From Sweltsa coloradensis (Eukaryota > Arthropoda > Insecta > Plecoptera > Chloroperlidae): DNA of 64,000 bases. The position numbers and the translations under genes are program-made. The notes under the pieces are model-generated. The model saw only the letters and a program-made list of their open reading frames with translations. It ran no database searches and had not been told where the DNA came from. Positions 12,001 through 27,000 of the stretch are shown piece after piece (positions within the stretch are counted from its first letter, which is position 1; each line of letters begins with the position of its first letter). The stretch lies in assembly GCA_024449915.1 (NCBI GenBank), contig JAMZAV010000064.1, forward strand, positions 682,001 to 746,000. Direction: 5' to 3'.

Positions 12001-15000
12001 GTATTTCTATTTATTATTTATAAATTATTCCCAGGCCCGTACTTTTTTAAAATTTTGAGTGGTAAAAAATCAAAATAAGGGTGCGGCCATTATTCGATGG
12101 TGGCCTATAAGCGGGGTAAATACAGAAAGGTGTAGTTCCCCGTATTGACCCGAATATAGTACGGTCTCGCATATAATACGGGTAGTGTTTTGAGAAGAGA
12201 AAACGAGAAAAATACAAAAATAATGAAGAGCTGGCAAAATAAAAAAAAAGTTTTAAATGTGTTATAAGTTGATATTATACCTTAGTTTGGTGAGTATTTT
12301 TCCTAGGCCTAGGCCTAGACCCAAGCAAAAGTGTGGGCCTAGAGCTTAAGCCTAGCCCAAACATCAAAATCGACTAGGGGCCTGGGCCCTGCCTAGGCCC
12401 TCGCAAGTCTACAGCCTAGGACCTACGCGTGTAAAAAGTAGGCCAAGGCTGGTGCTAACGGCGAATTTTTTTACCCAAATTCCGAAACTTCATTTTTTTC
12501 ACTGATTCTTCTTGTATGATAACGCTTACCACGTAATTTATTACGATAAACAATAACAGGACTTGGATGCAGGACAGGGAGACGTGAATTTCAAACAGGG
12601 CGTTCGAAAATAAACATCCTTTATTGGTTTTCTTGTGACTAGGCCTATATCACTGATTACCGATCAACTATCCTGAAGAAAGGAATGTGGAGAATATTTC
12701 ATTTGAACACTTTTTTACATCTTTTAAACTCGTAGTTGGCGTGGTTTGACACTTTTGATGTTTCAGTTTCTTCCATCTTTGCTAGCGTCTCTGAGGTCAA
12801 ACTCACCATCACCGAGCGTTGCGATTGGAGGAAACGCGTTTGCCATAAGGGCGCTAGTGAGCGTACGCGTGGGGCGCTCTGTCGGCCATCGTTGGAACTC
12901 GTTGTAGGGCGCGGATATTCAAACGTGTTGAAATAGCATTGGAAATGTCTAGTCCGCGCATATAATACGAGTGCGAAATTTGGAGGGAATTTTTTCGGAT
13001 AAAAACCCCGTACTATATTCGGGCCAATAAAGGTAGTTGATTTTCTGTATAGACAATCTGTGTTTTTTGTCCTTCAGTTCAATTCATGCTAGTGCTAGCC
13101 CCTTTAAAACTAGGGAGACATCGGGTACCCGGGTAGCCCGGTACCGGTTCCAGAAATTACCCGGAGCCGATTTTAGATCCGGGGATATTTCGCGGCCGTT
13201 TTTAGACTAATTCACCAGTTTAAATTACGCGCTACGTGTTGCGGTCTTTCCCGCGGAGCGTGCCCGTGCCTAAAGAGTAAACTGGATTGACGAACAGAGC
13301 GCGTTGTAAGCTATCACGTGCTAGTGATCGACTTAGGCCCTAGATGAGACTTACACTTGGAGTCGAAACAAGGTAGGTAGAGGTGGTGTTCGTGACGCCC
13401 GGGGGGGGGCGGGGTGTGGGTTTCCGTACAACCTGCCGTACCGGTATCATGCTGGGCGCGTCACGCGGTGTGGGCGCGTGGTGCAACAAGGTAACTTGTT
13501 TGCATTGTATTTATTATGATTTCATTAATTTATATTAGGTAAAACTTATTGCATTATAGCGGACGTTAAAAAAACACTTACAAAACCCTTTTGAACGTGT
13601 TCTTGATCAATATAAAGGACTTTAATACGGAGCTATGTTATCAGATTGTCATCATGTCCATAAACAAATGTAACCTAGGAAAAATAGCTTAAGTTCATAT
13701 TTAAATATAAAGTTCTTTGTGTCACCCGAAAATAGTTAGATTAAATATTATTTTGCCATTCATAAACCAAAAAAACCTACAAAAAACCCTTTGACCGTTT
13801 CTATTCAAATAATAAAAGACTTTCATCCGAAAGGAGATTTTATTTAATTTTTTATTTATTATATTTTGCATTGATTGTGGACAACATTTGGCCATCAATT
13901 ACCCAAAAACTACAAAACCTTTAAGTTTCTATGTAAAATATTCGAAGGACTTTCATCTGAAAAGGAGATTTATTAACTATTATTATTATTTTTTGTCACC
14001 CTAAACCAAAAAAGAACTACAAAAACCTTTAAAACGGTTCTATTTAAAATATGAAGGATTTACCACCGAAAAAGGGTGTTTCATTAATTGTTATTGTATT
14101 ATTCTCTTGTTTTAATAGAAAAACATAAGACAATAGAATATAAAAAAAAAAAAATCGCTTCAACTGAGATTTGAACCATCGAACCTTCGATTAAAAAGTC
14201 TAGCCGATACCATCCTGCCAAACACGGCACATTTACGATTGCGGGCCGCCTGGGGTGGTAGCGACGGTGGGCCGCTGAGCAGTCGGTAAGGGAAGTACAC
14301 CGTCCCACTTGTCATTCCATCTAGGCCGTATCCGACTACCATCAATCGTGCTTTCCGTCCTGTCCCGGCAAGTTCGCGCCATGCCCTCACGAAGTGAGTG
14401 CAAGAGAGAAAGTGCGGCAATAAATCTTGGACACTGTTCGTCTGCGCACAGTACGAGATGCACGCGTAATACGATCCAACCAACTTACACTCACAGCCAG
14501 CCCCCCTGAAACTGCCATAGGGAATTACAAGGGAGAAGTTTATAGTGAGCCACCGAGGGCCTGACGTCAGTTCGCATGTTCGTATGACCATGCGTGGGAG
14601 AGCGCTGGTGGCAATCTCGTCAAATCTCGTGAAATCTCGCTTGGATCTACGCGAATTTGAAAATAATCAGGTTTGTTTTCGCCTTTCGGTGAACGTTTCC
14701 TGTCTGAACAAACTCTACAAGATGATAAATGCCCTACTCAGCCCTACATATTTACGCATCAAGTAAGTTACATTAAAACTAGGCATATCGTATAACATAG
14801 ATCGTATTTCTCAACTTCACCACTCCTTGGGTTATATGTTTGTATGAAAGGACAACACAAAGCTTGGTTCTGCCTTCGCTCACTGTCAGCTGTCATGTTT
14901 TTGAGTTTGTATTGTTCGAGGGTTCACTTTTCACACACACTACGCTAGGGCTAGGCCTAAATCTTGCGTATAGGCCTACACTACATATAATAAAAATTAT

Positions 15001-18000
15001 AAGTCATAAGTTACGTAGTGCCTGGCGTATGCCTACTACAAAGCCAAGAACCCCAGATGTAGCACCATTGAATACAACCAGGAATTGGATACCTAGGCCC
15101 TACACAAAGGTGGGCTAGCCCTAGCACTAGGCCTAGCTAGGCCTAGGCTAGGCTAGGCTAGGCTAGGCTAGGGGCTCTACATCTTGGCTTTGGGAATTCG
15201 GTAGGAGTATTTAAAAACAACCATGTTGAGACTTGGCCTTAAAAGATTTCTGCTGTTTGTATCAGCTTTTTCTATTCTGTAGAAGGGCTAGGCACCTACG
15301 CGGCCACGCCTAGCCGGTACTCTTTCGGTTGTATGGATGCCAAAGTTAGGCCTACCTACAAAACCTTTAACGTCGCTATTTTAAATATAAAAGTACTATA
15401 CAAAACACTTTGAAATAAACAAGGATCACAAAAATGGCCATGTAAACGGTACCAACCGAAAGAGTGGCCGCCTAGCCTAGGGCTAACCTAGGCCTACCTT
15501 ATGTGTTCTACGGTGCTAACAATTGTTTAATTTAGTCTAGCTACATTTGACTAGGGCCTCGGCAAAGTAGCTGCCCGCGGCGGTGACTTTGACTAACGTC
15601 TGGGCCTATAGGAAATGTCAGGAATCAGTACCAACTTGTAACAACATCAGGAATGATCGATCTACGCACCTCTAGAATACAGGCTAGGCTAGGCCACTAG
15701 TCAGCAAATTATTTATGCCCAGTAGGCCTGATAGCCCTAGCCAATGATTCAACTTTGTTGGTAATCAGGCCTACATTTTGTTGCCAGTTATTCATATTGT
15801 AGGCCTATTGCTTCACTTTTCTCTATCTATGTGGCTAGGACATATATTTATGTGAATGTCTTCAATATCATTCTAAATTCCTAATTTACATTTGTTGTTC
15901 AATGCAATAAGATATGGCAATGAGGCTGTGGGCTGAATTATCAGGAGCAATTATTCTGATGTGTGGTAGATCTTGCTTTGTCAGTTGAGGCCAAACAAAT
16001 GGTTGTTTAAAATTATGGAGGTTGTGGTCCAAGACAGTAAGCAAGGGCAAGTGAATTTAGGTATCAATTACCTCTTTGTTGAATCATAATGTTAATTCCC
16101 AATAGGGTTGTAGCCAGTATGTGTGCAACTTTTACATTCAATAAACACATAGGCCTGACAAAACATAATTAGGCACTACCTAGACTGAGTAAACCAAACA
16201 TGTAAAGCACTGTCTGCGTATTGTTGTGATTCGCTATGGGCTATACAGCCTACGTGCCTAAATATTTTCTCCTTTCTGGTTTCAGGAGTTTGCATCCCAG
16301 ACGACTCGGACTCGCCAAGGTCCAAACACATAAACCACAAGGAAGCGTGATCATTTGCAGAACTCGACCCTGACCCAGCACCCTCCATGCTCAGAAAAAT
16401 GAAACCCGGCCGGCCTATATTTTAATTTGGAAATTAGGGCCGATGTGTTTTACATTTATTCAATTCAGTTACACAACTCTTAGGCCTACAAGCAGGTTGT
16501 GAAATTTTGCCCAGCCCGAAAAAACCCGAGGGTTTTTCAACCAAAAAACCCACTTGAAAAAACCCTAGTACAAAGTGGGTTTTGGGGTTTTGAGTAAAAC
16601 ACCAAGTAATAGATATATTAATTATTGATACAAAGAAAAACTTAAACTAAGTCTCAAAGTATAAGTGTAAGTAGGCCTACATACACATTCCAAATAATAA
16701 TTCAATGCATAGGCCGTAGGAAATTGCTTATTATAGGACTTACTTCATTTCTTGTATTTATAATTTAAATTGTAGTAAAACTTTTTTTTAATTGTTGCTA
16801 ACAATGTATTGTTGTTTTTTATTCTGTGTCCTTGTGCGCAGGTGATATTGTAGAACAGGTTTTGTTTTACTTGAAAAATAAAAGTTTCTCTCTCTAGGAG
16901 GCCTACATAGGAGTACAGACTAATGGAAATATGTTCAAGATAATAATAATGAAATTGAAACTGAACATCTTATAGGCTAGTCATTATGCGAATTCAAATT
17001 TAAGCGCTAACCGAGATGCCTTTAACCCTTTAAAAAAAAAATGCATCACTAGGTCACTGAAATTAAAAACAAAACTATTTTATTTCCTACTACCAAATTT
17101 TTTTGTGATAGGCCTAGGTATGGGTCTACTTAAAAAATTTTAAAACCAAAAATAGGGCAAAGTGCAAAATAGAATTTTAAAATTTTTAGTTGAATTTCCA
17201 AAAAACCCCAAAACCAAAAAAAACCCCCAAAAACCCAAAAACCCAAAAAAAACCCCGCCCGGGTTTTTTTTTAGAAAAACCCGGGTTTTTTTCAACCCTC
17301 TACAAAGGGGACAATTTTATTCAATTTTTTAAACGTAGGCTTACGTTCTTCCCAAGGAAATTTTTTGGGTTGAATTACATATTTTGGCAATATACCCTAC
17401 TGCTTTTCTATTTATTTTTTATTTTTTTATTTATTTAACTCCCATCCCATTTAGTTATAAAAACTGATTTTCAAAGGAGGGCAACAAATAAATCTAAATT
17501 TCATGAGCAGACACAACAAAGAAATACATTTAAATAAAATTTTAAATGAAAATTCAACAATGCATTAAATACCAACAAATTTGTAACAAATAAAAGGATA
17601 TTTAAAAGCCAATTTATAAATGAATCGAATATATAAAAAAAAGGGGTGGGGAATTAAAAAAAAGAAAAAAAAAAAAAAAAAAAAAAAGAAAAGAAAAAGA
17701 AAAAGGAAAAAAGGAAAGCAAAAAAGAAAAGAAAAAAAGAAAAAAAAGAAAGAAAAAAAAAAAAAAACATTAAAAAAAAAAAACGAAAAAGAAAAAAAAT
17801 GTTTATTAGACGACCCATCAAAAGAATATGAGGTTTGCCAAAAACAAACAGCAAATCAGGGGGGAACCAATCTTTCGCGGAAGAAACCACCCAACCGAAT
17901 CTTCATTCTTGTGTTCAACATCATTTTTGTGTTCAAATCTTTATAACAATTTTTGTACAAAAGACTTTACTTTAAAAAAATTATATCAGATATATAATTT

Positions 18001-21000
18001 TTTAAAATTGTTCAAGCAAAAACTGATCCAGCAAAGATCAGGACACCAACTCAAGTTGCAAGTTCCACCAGTGGGCGGCAAACCCGACAATTAGGCAGAA
18101 AAATATCAATTGAAAATACATTGAAACATCAAAATAAAGCATAAAAAACAAAAAAAGAAAACAGCAAATCATAAATAAGAACATATGAATATAATTAACA
18201 TTAAATAAACACATGAAAATGCCCAAAAATAAATAAAAAATCAATTCTTTTTGTTCTTCGTTTCATTATCATTGCTTCAATTTACTTTTTAAATTGTACT
18301 TTTCCCACTCAAAACTGGTTTCTAATATCAAAGAAATTAAATTCCCAAAAAAGGATACTCCTCTGTACAGAAGCTTTCTTAATGATTCAGAATTTAATTT
18401 AGGAACTTTTAAAAAGTTCATTAGAATAGAATTTTATCACGACAACAAATGAAAAAAATTGGGTAAAATACCTGAATAAACCTTTCAAAAATTGTATGTT
18501 TTCCAGTCCCTATTCCATTCTTTCCCCAATGTGAAGCCTAGCCTTAGATGTGTTTATATTGATAAGACGCTGTTTTTAATTGTTATTATTAGGCTCTTTT
18601 AGGATATCCTACAGTTCCACTTTTTTACTAAAAAAATGGGGGATAACACAATTTAATAAAAAACCGGTTATCAAAATTTTATTTTTAATTTTGGGGTTTT
18701 TGTACCCTAAACATGACCTCTTGGGTTCCCAAATAACTGAATAATTATTGTGATTACCTATAAAATTTTGTAGGGCCCATTGTCTTCCTTTGGGGAAAAA
18801 CTTGCTTTATTTTCCGATTTCCCTAATTTTAATATGAACATACTGGTAATTTTTATTTACAATTGGTATTTATTTCACTTGGAAACAACTTTTTTGTATG
18901 TTAATTTCACTTTTTTCACTGTTCTTTAAGAGAAGAATTTTATTACTTTTGTGATAAAATTTTCCCCCCTAAAAAAATAGTGCAAATTTGAAAAATTTTT
19001 AATTTAAAAGCAATTTTAAGTTCTTTATTTGTGTATTTTTCTATTGTTTGCATTATTAAATTTTAATATTTTGGGGTTATGTATGTTCATTTTTTCTTAT
19101 TATGTAGTTTTTGAAAAAAATCAAGTTATTTGCACCCAATGAGTGAGATAAGTAAGTGAAATTCCCAAGAAAAATTAAAGTTCACAATCAATTTAAATGT
19201 CCCTCCCATTTCCCCCTCCATTTCCCAAATTTATTTTAACTGACCCCCCAAACAGATGGGCTGTGGGGGCAAAGCCTTCCCTAGCCCCCCCTTTGGGAAA
19301 GTTGCGCATCTTAACCGACAGGTTTATACCCCATCTTTGCCCAGCGACTGACAAAGATGGTTGGGTAAAAGAAGAAGAATTCGCGATGCAATCATTTTTC
19401 AACCGTTTAACAAATTTTCGTAATCACGACGCATGATGTTATTCCTGGGCTTTCTTCCCTTTTTTTCCCAGGGTTTCGGGGACGAGAGCTTCAGCGCGGG
19501 GTATAGTATGGGGATTTTTCCCCCCATTCGATGCGTGTTTTTTTTTTCCCCCGCTTTCTGCGCGTAGGCCTTTGGCCTACCTACGAGTTTCAATTTCCTG
19601 TACAGTGTAAATTTTTTAAATAATCTTTTGGTGTAATGAAAATGAAGATCATTGCCCCGGGTTAAACAAAAACGGTTCTTTATTTGTGAAAAACCCTTAT
19701 TTCAAAGGTTTTTCCCGAGGGCGGAAACGTAGGGCAGTTAGTTGACCTTCCCAAAAACCCAAATAGTAGGCCTAGGGAAAAACATTTCCCACAAACGGAC
19801 GTAACGGGACCCCGGGGACCCGGGTAATTTGGTGCTGGGAAACCCGGTTTTCCCAATTTTATAACCCCAAAGTATCCCTACTTAAGACCTAGAATAAGTT
19901 GATTACATGTTAGCCCGGGGCAAATCCCGTTTTTTTAAAACTGTCCCGGCTTTCCCCGAAGCTTGTTAAAAAGGGGCCCCAAAAGTCCTAGAATACAAAA
20001 CCCTCCGAATTTCCCAGGGAAACAAATTTACAATTAGTCAAGAAGAGCAAACTGTAGGTACATTGATGTCTATATTGAAGTTCCTTGAGACCCTTTTTGT
20101 ATACTATTTTTATCCTACCGGTACCTATTTTATTACTTCTAGTTCATTTTTTTTCCTAAATTTAAACTGGTTTTTAAACAAGAAAAATAGGGAAAAGGTC
20201 AAATTTTATCTCCCCAGAGCGCAAAAAGTCAGGGAGTGACCACATTTGTCTTTACGTTTAAAATAGGAATTTTCACAAAAATTTTGGCGACAGTGCATTT
20301 TTTTTTGTGGGGGGTGACAGTTTTCCCACCGGCGCAGAACTTGGGGGAGGACCAAGTTCTTTACGTTGAAAAAATGGGAAAAATTTCAATTGGGGGCAGG
20401 CATTTTGTTGTGGTGGGTGCATTTTTCCCACCAAGTGGGGGGACGATGACTTTTTGTCACTGCCTTTGAAATTTTTCCACTGACCCAAAATGTAAAAATC
20501 TTGTGGTCACCCCCCGATCATGCTCCTGGCGTAGAATCGAGGCAAATCAGCTTGGGCATTCCCGATTGTGCAGCTGTGTCTTTGCAACCGACTTTTTCCA
20601 ACCCCCATTGCATGCAGAACATATTTTTCCCCTCTGGGCTGAGCTTAAAAATTGGGCCTTCAAATTCCAACTCGACACCTTCTCGCGGTTTGGGCCCGTG
20701 AATAGGGGGGTTTCACTCCCCGAAACTAATGGGACTTGGGTCGTCGTTGGGGGGCCCCTTCCCCTTTTACTACCTCCCCCACGGCGAGACAAAACAACAC
20801 GGCCGGGTGATGACACAGACGGGGATGACCACACGTGGGGAACCCCTGCCCCCCCCATATGCTTGTGGCTGGGTTTTGACCAGACAGGCCTTCCACCCCC
20901 TTGTCCCCCCCCGTCATCCCTTTCGTCCCCCCCTTCGTCTCGATTACCAAGTTGCATTAAAAATGAGACGTAAAGCAATATCCCAATCAAATTAAAATTT

Positions 21001-24000
21001 TAATTGAAATTTTTCCGGGCTTTTGTACATATACACATATGGTCGTGGGACCTTTTCCCAGAATTTCAATTTGATTTTTTTCTAACTAGCAAAGAAATTT
21101 CTGCTGACAACTTAGTACGCTAGCTTAATTATACATTTCTATTTACTAGTAGCGCCTACTATTAAATTAAAAACAATAATTATTCTAGGGCCTAGGGGTA
21201 TAAAAGGAATGAACAGTAAAAAAAGAAGGCATTTCTCTACGGGGTGATGTCATGAACATGATAAAGTACCTAAATGGGGGCACATAAAATCAACAAAATA
21301 ATTATTCTCAGTACCCGATAGCTCTATCCCTGGAAAACCCATGCGATATCTCTAGTATAGGGCCTACATTTTCTGAATTGGGCCTAAAAAGTTTGGGCAT
21401 AATTCAAACATGGATCCATATTTGGATTTGACCGATTGCAGTGGGGTTTAGTCCCCTGCCCCCCTATACGGAGTGTACTAGAGCAATGGTTCTTCTTGTC
21501 TGTGAAGGTTCTGCCAGTCCGTGCTGTGCGAGGACCGAGTGGCGATGCGGCCCGTGTTGCGACGGCTACAAGAGTTGTTCGCCCTCCTGTGTCACTCGCA
21601 GCGACCCCCTTTGGGGCCTCGTGATGTCCTCGCCACCTGCCGACCCGAAAGCTTTCAACCCGGTGACCAGCAGGACGGCTCGGAATTCTTGATGTGAGTT
21701 TCATACTGGTTAATTGATCAATGGCAAGATGGGGAAACGGAATGTTTTTATTGACAATAAGATGTAGCCTAATTTGAATAGGGCTGTAGGAGTCTCAAAA
21801 TATTGAAACAAGATCTAGAACAAAGTCCTGCTCGAGTCTCTTGAGTCTTGACATCATGACGGAAACTTATTGCAACATTTGTGACTACAAAATTACTGCA
21901 ATTTCTGTCTGCTCGCTCAGATCTTGCTCCAAAGTCCAGATTCAAGAATATTTATTTGGCAGATCCTTAAACTGCTTGGCTCATTTTGCATTGATGGGTT
22001 GGTTCATTGTACCATTTTTCACAGCCCGCTTTCCAATGTTCCTGTCGATCATAAATTGCCAAATTGGCCTCAATAAGTACAAGCCTAATGCGGCGCCTAT
22101 GAAGTATAGAAATGTAGTGGGTAGTAGTGATGACATCGGGTAGTAAATATTGGAGTCGACTCCGGAGCCTTTGGAACCGGGTAGGAGTCGACTCCCCGAT
22201 CCGCAATAAAAAAAAAAAAAAAAAAATTGATTTTTTTTGCAAAAGTTATTTTTAGCCCACTACTCTAGTGGTTGCACAACGCTGTCCGGCCGTTCCCCCC
22301 CCCCACCCTCGATGGGCACTGTTAACTTTAATTTTTTTGTGCCCTAAAATCCCAATAACTAACTCACCCGCTAGCTTGCTTGTCTCTTGGCCCGGCCAAG
22401 ACTCTCGCTGATGTTTTATGTTTACGTTTTGAGATAAGATAACGACTAACGAGACAACAAGTGCAATCTCATTCAATTTATCATTAAAAAAATAAAAAAT
22501 AAATAAAAAAAAAAAAAATTTTTTTTTTTGGGTCGACTCCTTGAAAATGGAGTCGACTCCGATAGGAGTCGGGTAGGAGTCGGGTACCCGAGTACCCGAT
22601 GTCATCCCTAGTGGGTAGGTAGGTTTCCGAGACACACAGATGAGAAGCAGGGTGTTTTTTATTTAGCCTAAATCATTGATTTAAATGAGATTTTAATCAA
22701 ACAATGTAGGCCTATTTAATAAAAATAAAAATCATTAATTAAATCAGCTGCACTTTTTCTTTATTTCAAGCTAGTACTACATACACAAGAGCTTTAACTG
22801 ACTAAGCAAAGTTTTCCTAAAAATAAATTTGAATTTGATTTTCTGAAACGCATGTGAAAGTATTTAATCTATTCACCAACTTGACAAGTTTTGAAACACT
22901 GATATTGTGGATTTAAAATTTAAGCAAAAAGTCTGATCTTAATTAAAAAGAAATCTCATTTAGATCAAAAAGTTGACTAAAATAAAAAATACCGGTATAC
23001 ATATGATTCAATTTAAATTAAATACAGTATTTATTTACCCGATTGCAAGCTTACCTTTTTGACACATTTTTGCAGTTTAAAATGGCACCCCGGCTTGGAA
23101 TCGATGGCAAACTTACGAGTATTTAAATGCTACACTTTTTTGTTAGATGAACTTTTAATCAGGGGTCTGCTTGCAATCAAGCAATACGTAAATCATTTTC
23201 TAGTTTTTTTGTTCATAAATAAAAAAAATTACACCTTGTTGAGAAGACAAGTTGCTGATAGTACATACATGAGTAGGTCTAGAAGTCTGGTAGGCAGTAA
23301 CTGTTTGCATAATAACTATGGAAGGCTTCTTCTTTGCAGATATCTGTTAGACAAATTGCACGAGGAAGAAAAGCTGTTGGCTGGTCCACGACTCGCTGCC
23401 TCTAGTTCAAACGCTGCCTTTAATCATGTGAGACATCGCGCAAAATCCTTATCAGTATCACACCAGAATAATGGTAAGTTGGTTGTGATAGAAGGCCTAT
23501 TGGCTAGGATAGTGTTTATGATTGGGGAAAGAAGAAAGGAGACCAACAGCTTACCTTAAACGAGATGGGCAGTTGCGTGAAACTGGCTGATTAACATAAA
23601 TATTTATAAAACTAGATACACAATGTCGTACGTTTCGGCCAACGCGGCCTTGGTCACCGACCGTTGGAGAAGAAAAGAACTAAATTTAAAAGTTATTCAC
23701 AATATATTACAAGGCGCTGTTGGGGGTGAGGGTGAGTAGAAGTGGTGGAGGGATCTAAGGGGGAGGGCCTAGGCCTATCTTAGATTGAGGTTAGGTTTTT
23801 GGCGCGAGCTGGTGACTATTTGATGCGCTAACTCCCATTGTCTCAAGTGTTCTCAAGTTAATTTAACATTGTCTAGTTTTAGCAAATAGGTACTATACCA
23901 TTCCAAAGAATACGCCAAACTTCCCGTTTTCCCCATAAGGAAGTTGGCATCAATTACGTGTTGGCGCTTCCTAGCCAAATGGTCTGCAACTAACAGTAAT

Positions 24001-27000
24001 TCTTGCCAGTCGGTTAATAAGGTGTTACTAGTAAAACTTACAAAATAAAGTAAAATCTTAAAATATGGTTTTGATTCCATTATGCAAATATACCGTATTG
24101 TGCGGTTGTGCCAAATATAGGCCGACCCTGAAAAAAGGCCCGGAACTTTGGTCATCGAAATTTTAAAAAAGGAATATTTAACGAAATATTTTTATTTTAC
24201 GCACCATTATTCCTGCAGTCTATTTCCACGGAACTCGTGCCGCCGTCTTTTTTCCCGCCGACTATTTACCCGGAGCTTGTGATGACGTAGCGCTATCTCT
24301 ACGGACGCGGACAGGTTGTTATTGCCCAGTCATCTGTTCTGCATCACAAATCACTCGTCAGTAGGCCTGGAGATAGTGTCGCATCCTCTGTGCCTGCCGT
24401 ATTGTTGGCACAGCTTCAGACAGAAGCAACGAAGTATACGTATTTCCTTGTCACACGGGGCTGTAACTTGGTGTTTGAAATTGGCGCATAAAAATGCTGA
24501 TGCTTGCGTATAGGCCGAGGAGGGATTTTGAGACCTAAAATAATGAAAAAATGGTCGGCCTATATTCGGTACAATACGGTAATATCCAAAAGAAGAAATA
24601 TAAAATAAAGCCATTAATCCAGGAGTTGCCACCAAGTAACTATTTTTATCCTTGGGAGATAGGCTTACTTAAAAATCCTTAAAAATCCTTGAAATTAGCA
24701 ATTTAGTATTTCGCGTATTATTTCGCGAAGGAATTATCCAAATGTTCAGGCTTTCATACAAAATCACATTAGTAGGCCTTTGCCAGATTGATTTTCAAGA
24801 ATTACACTATAGGTAACATTACATGGGAGCATAGGCCCAAGAATCTGAATTTTCTTTGAATATGTTTCAACGTTTTAGTTTTTGGCATCGTGTCTGTACT
24901 CACTGGGTTTATTATTACTAGTAGCTGGTGCTACTGATGTTTTTATTATCAATTGTTGATTGCTTTTAGGCTGTATTAAAAATTAATGTATTCATTTCGT
25001 GTATTTTAATTTTTTAATTATGGTAGAAAATCCTATGATTTTGACAAAAATCCTTGAAAAAGGATAAAACCCTTAAAGGTGGCAACCCTGCAGTAATTAA
25101 TCAATCAAAATTAGGGATGACATGGCTTAATCGATTCCGGATCAATTCCTGTCTGCATCAATTCCAAATTGTAGAAATGGATTCCTCATTAGACAGTTTA
25201 AACGTTTGCGCGTTTGCTGTGGGGCGTGGCAGAGCAGTGAACCTGGTGTCTACTGTCCCTCCCTCTCCATCCAGACGTCGATCGTACACAAAGGTAGGCA
25301 GACGACGACGCAACGTTGCAAAATACATCGTTCCGTCAGCTTCGTCATCAATCTTCACGGGCTCCACGGCAAACGACCACCACCAAATGATCACCAAAAT
25401 AACTGGGCATACAATTATAAAGTTTTTTGTTGGGAATCGATTCTTAGGTCACATTAATCGGTTCCAATTTTTTGGAATCGATGTCATCCCTAATTTAAAT
25501 ATGGGCTGATGCTTACTCATAAATTTCTACTTAAACACTATAAATAGTTGCCAGTCTAGTCTGTATGTTGAACGTAAATGTTAGTTGGGCTAGGTTGTGC
25601 CAGCGAAAATTTGTCACCAGTTTTAACGCGATCGTTGGCGTAGTCTTCAGATGGTAGAGTATTTGGTTTTAGCTTGACTGAAAAGCAGTTGCAGTTGCAT
25701 CTGCATCTGCCTACTATGTTTGGAATGACAGTCTATTTGACCTCCACTCCAGGGCTCTTAATTAAAACAGTGATGTACGGTACAGTACACTAGTGCTACA
25801 AGCAAAAGCCACTATAAGACCAAAGGTTTCTAAGATCCCAGGCATATAGCTCTTACATTTGGGCCAAACAACATGATGGAGCCCTAATTCCACATTAGTA
25901 GGCCTACCGTATTTACATGCATAGGCCTATAAGCCGCTCTGTTGTTTCCAGGCTGCCGTGTTGAAAAAGTTTGTTTTCTCTTATAACTTATAAGCTACAA
26001 TTTATAATGTAATAAATTAAAAAGAAAAATACTGTGAACATAAGTAATACAATCCATAATTAATAGGGACTTGACATCGATTATTCGATTCAACATCGAT
26101 GTCAAAGCAAAATTGGCTTTCAATTCGACATCAATTTGGCATCTTTTTTTTAAAAAAAAAAAAGGAAAATCTATTTTGGAACCATGTATTAACCATGTAA
26201 TATTTTACTTTTTGCATTGTAACATTACATTACCTATTTTTACATTAAAAAGGGGAAAAAGTAATGAAAAATCCCCTTTTTTTTATGTCGAAAAGAATTT
26301 TTGTGTCAATTTTTTTTCCGATGTGATGTCGAAATTATTGGTTTGACATTGATTGCGAATTTATTTATAAATTCTTATTATAAATTATAATTGAATCCCA
26401 ACCCTAATAATTAATTGGATGAGCGAAGCGAAGACCTAATTTCGCCGACCCCCCAAAAAATTTAGCTCGGGTGTTTTTTTTTTTGATTGTTTGTTTTTCT
26501 GTCTGTTTGTTGGCTCTCTACCGGGCAAACGGCATATGCGATCTTGATGAAAATTTCAGGGGACCTTCGAAATCTCTGAACTTAGACTTGCTATGTTTTT
26601 GGGTACAATCAAAGAAATATTTCTCATGAATATCGTACTTTTACGATTTTTTTCGATTTTTAGTGCGATATTTTCGTGACATTTGGGCCGATTCTGACCA
26701 AACGGGTGAGGCTACAACGTTCATATTTCACATGTACATTAAGGTTATGGTGATGTATTGACGTTTGACAGAAAAAGTTAAAAAAGTTAGCCAGAATCTA
26801 TAGAAATAAAGGTTTTAGTTTGAGGTTTTTGAGGTGTTTAATATTAAAACCTTTATTATTTCTATAGATTCTGGCCAACTTTTTCAACTTTTTCTTTCAA
26901 AAGTCAATACATTACCCTTACCTTAATGTCCATGTGAAATATGAACGTTGTAGCCCCACCCGTTTGGTCAGAATCCGCCCAAATAGCACGAAAATATAGA

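Noticed and set aside
14160..14591. 143-codon minus-strand ORF as a host gene
   Set aside because: It spans a tRNA-like SINE and ends in its T-rich tail; at best a LINE-derived remnant.
17620..17946. 108-codon lysine-rich ORF
   Set aside because: Encoded by an A/G-rich low-complexity run; no conserved sequence.
20503..20990. Overlapping 150-codon ORFs on both strands
   Set aside because: They lie in the homopolymer-swollen GC-rich tract, have biased composition and match no family I know.
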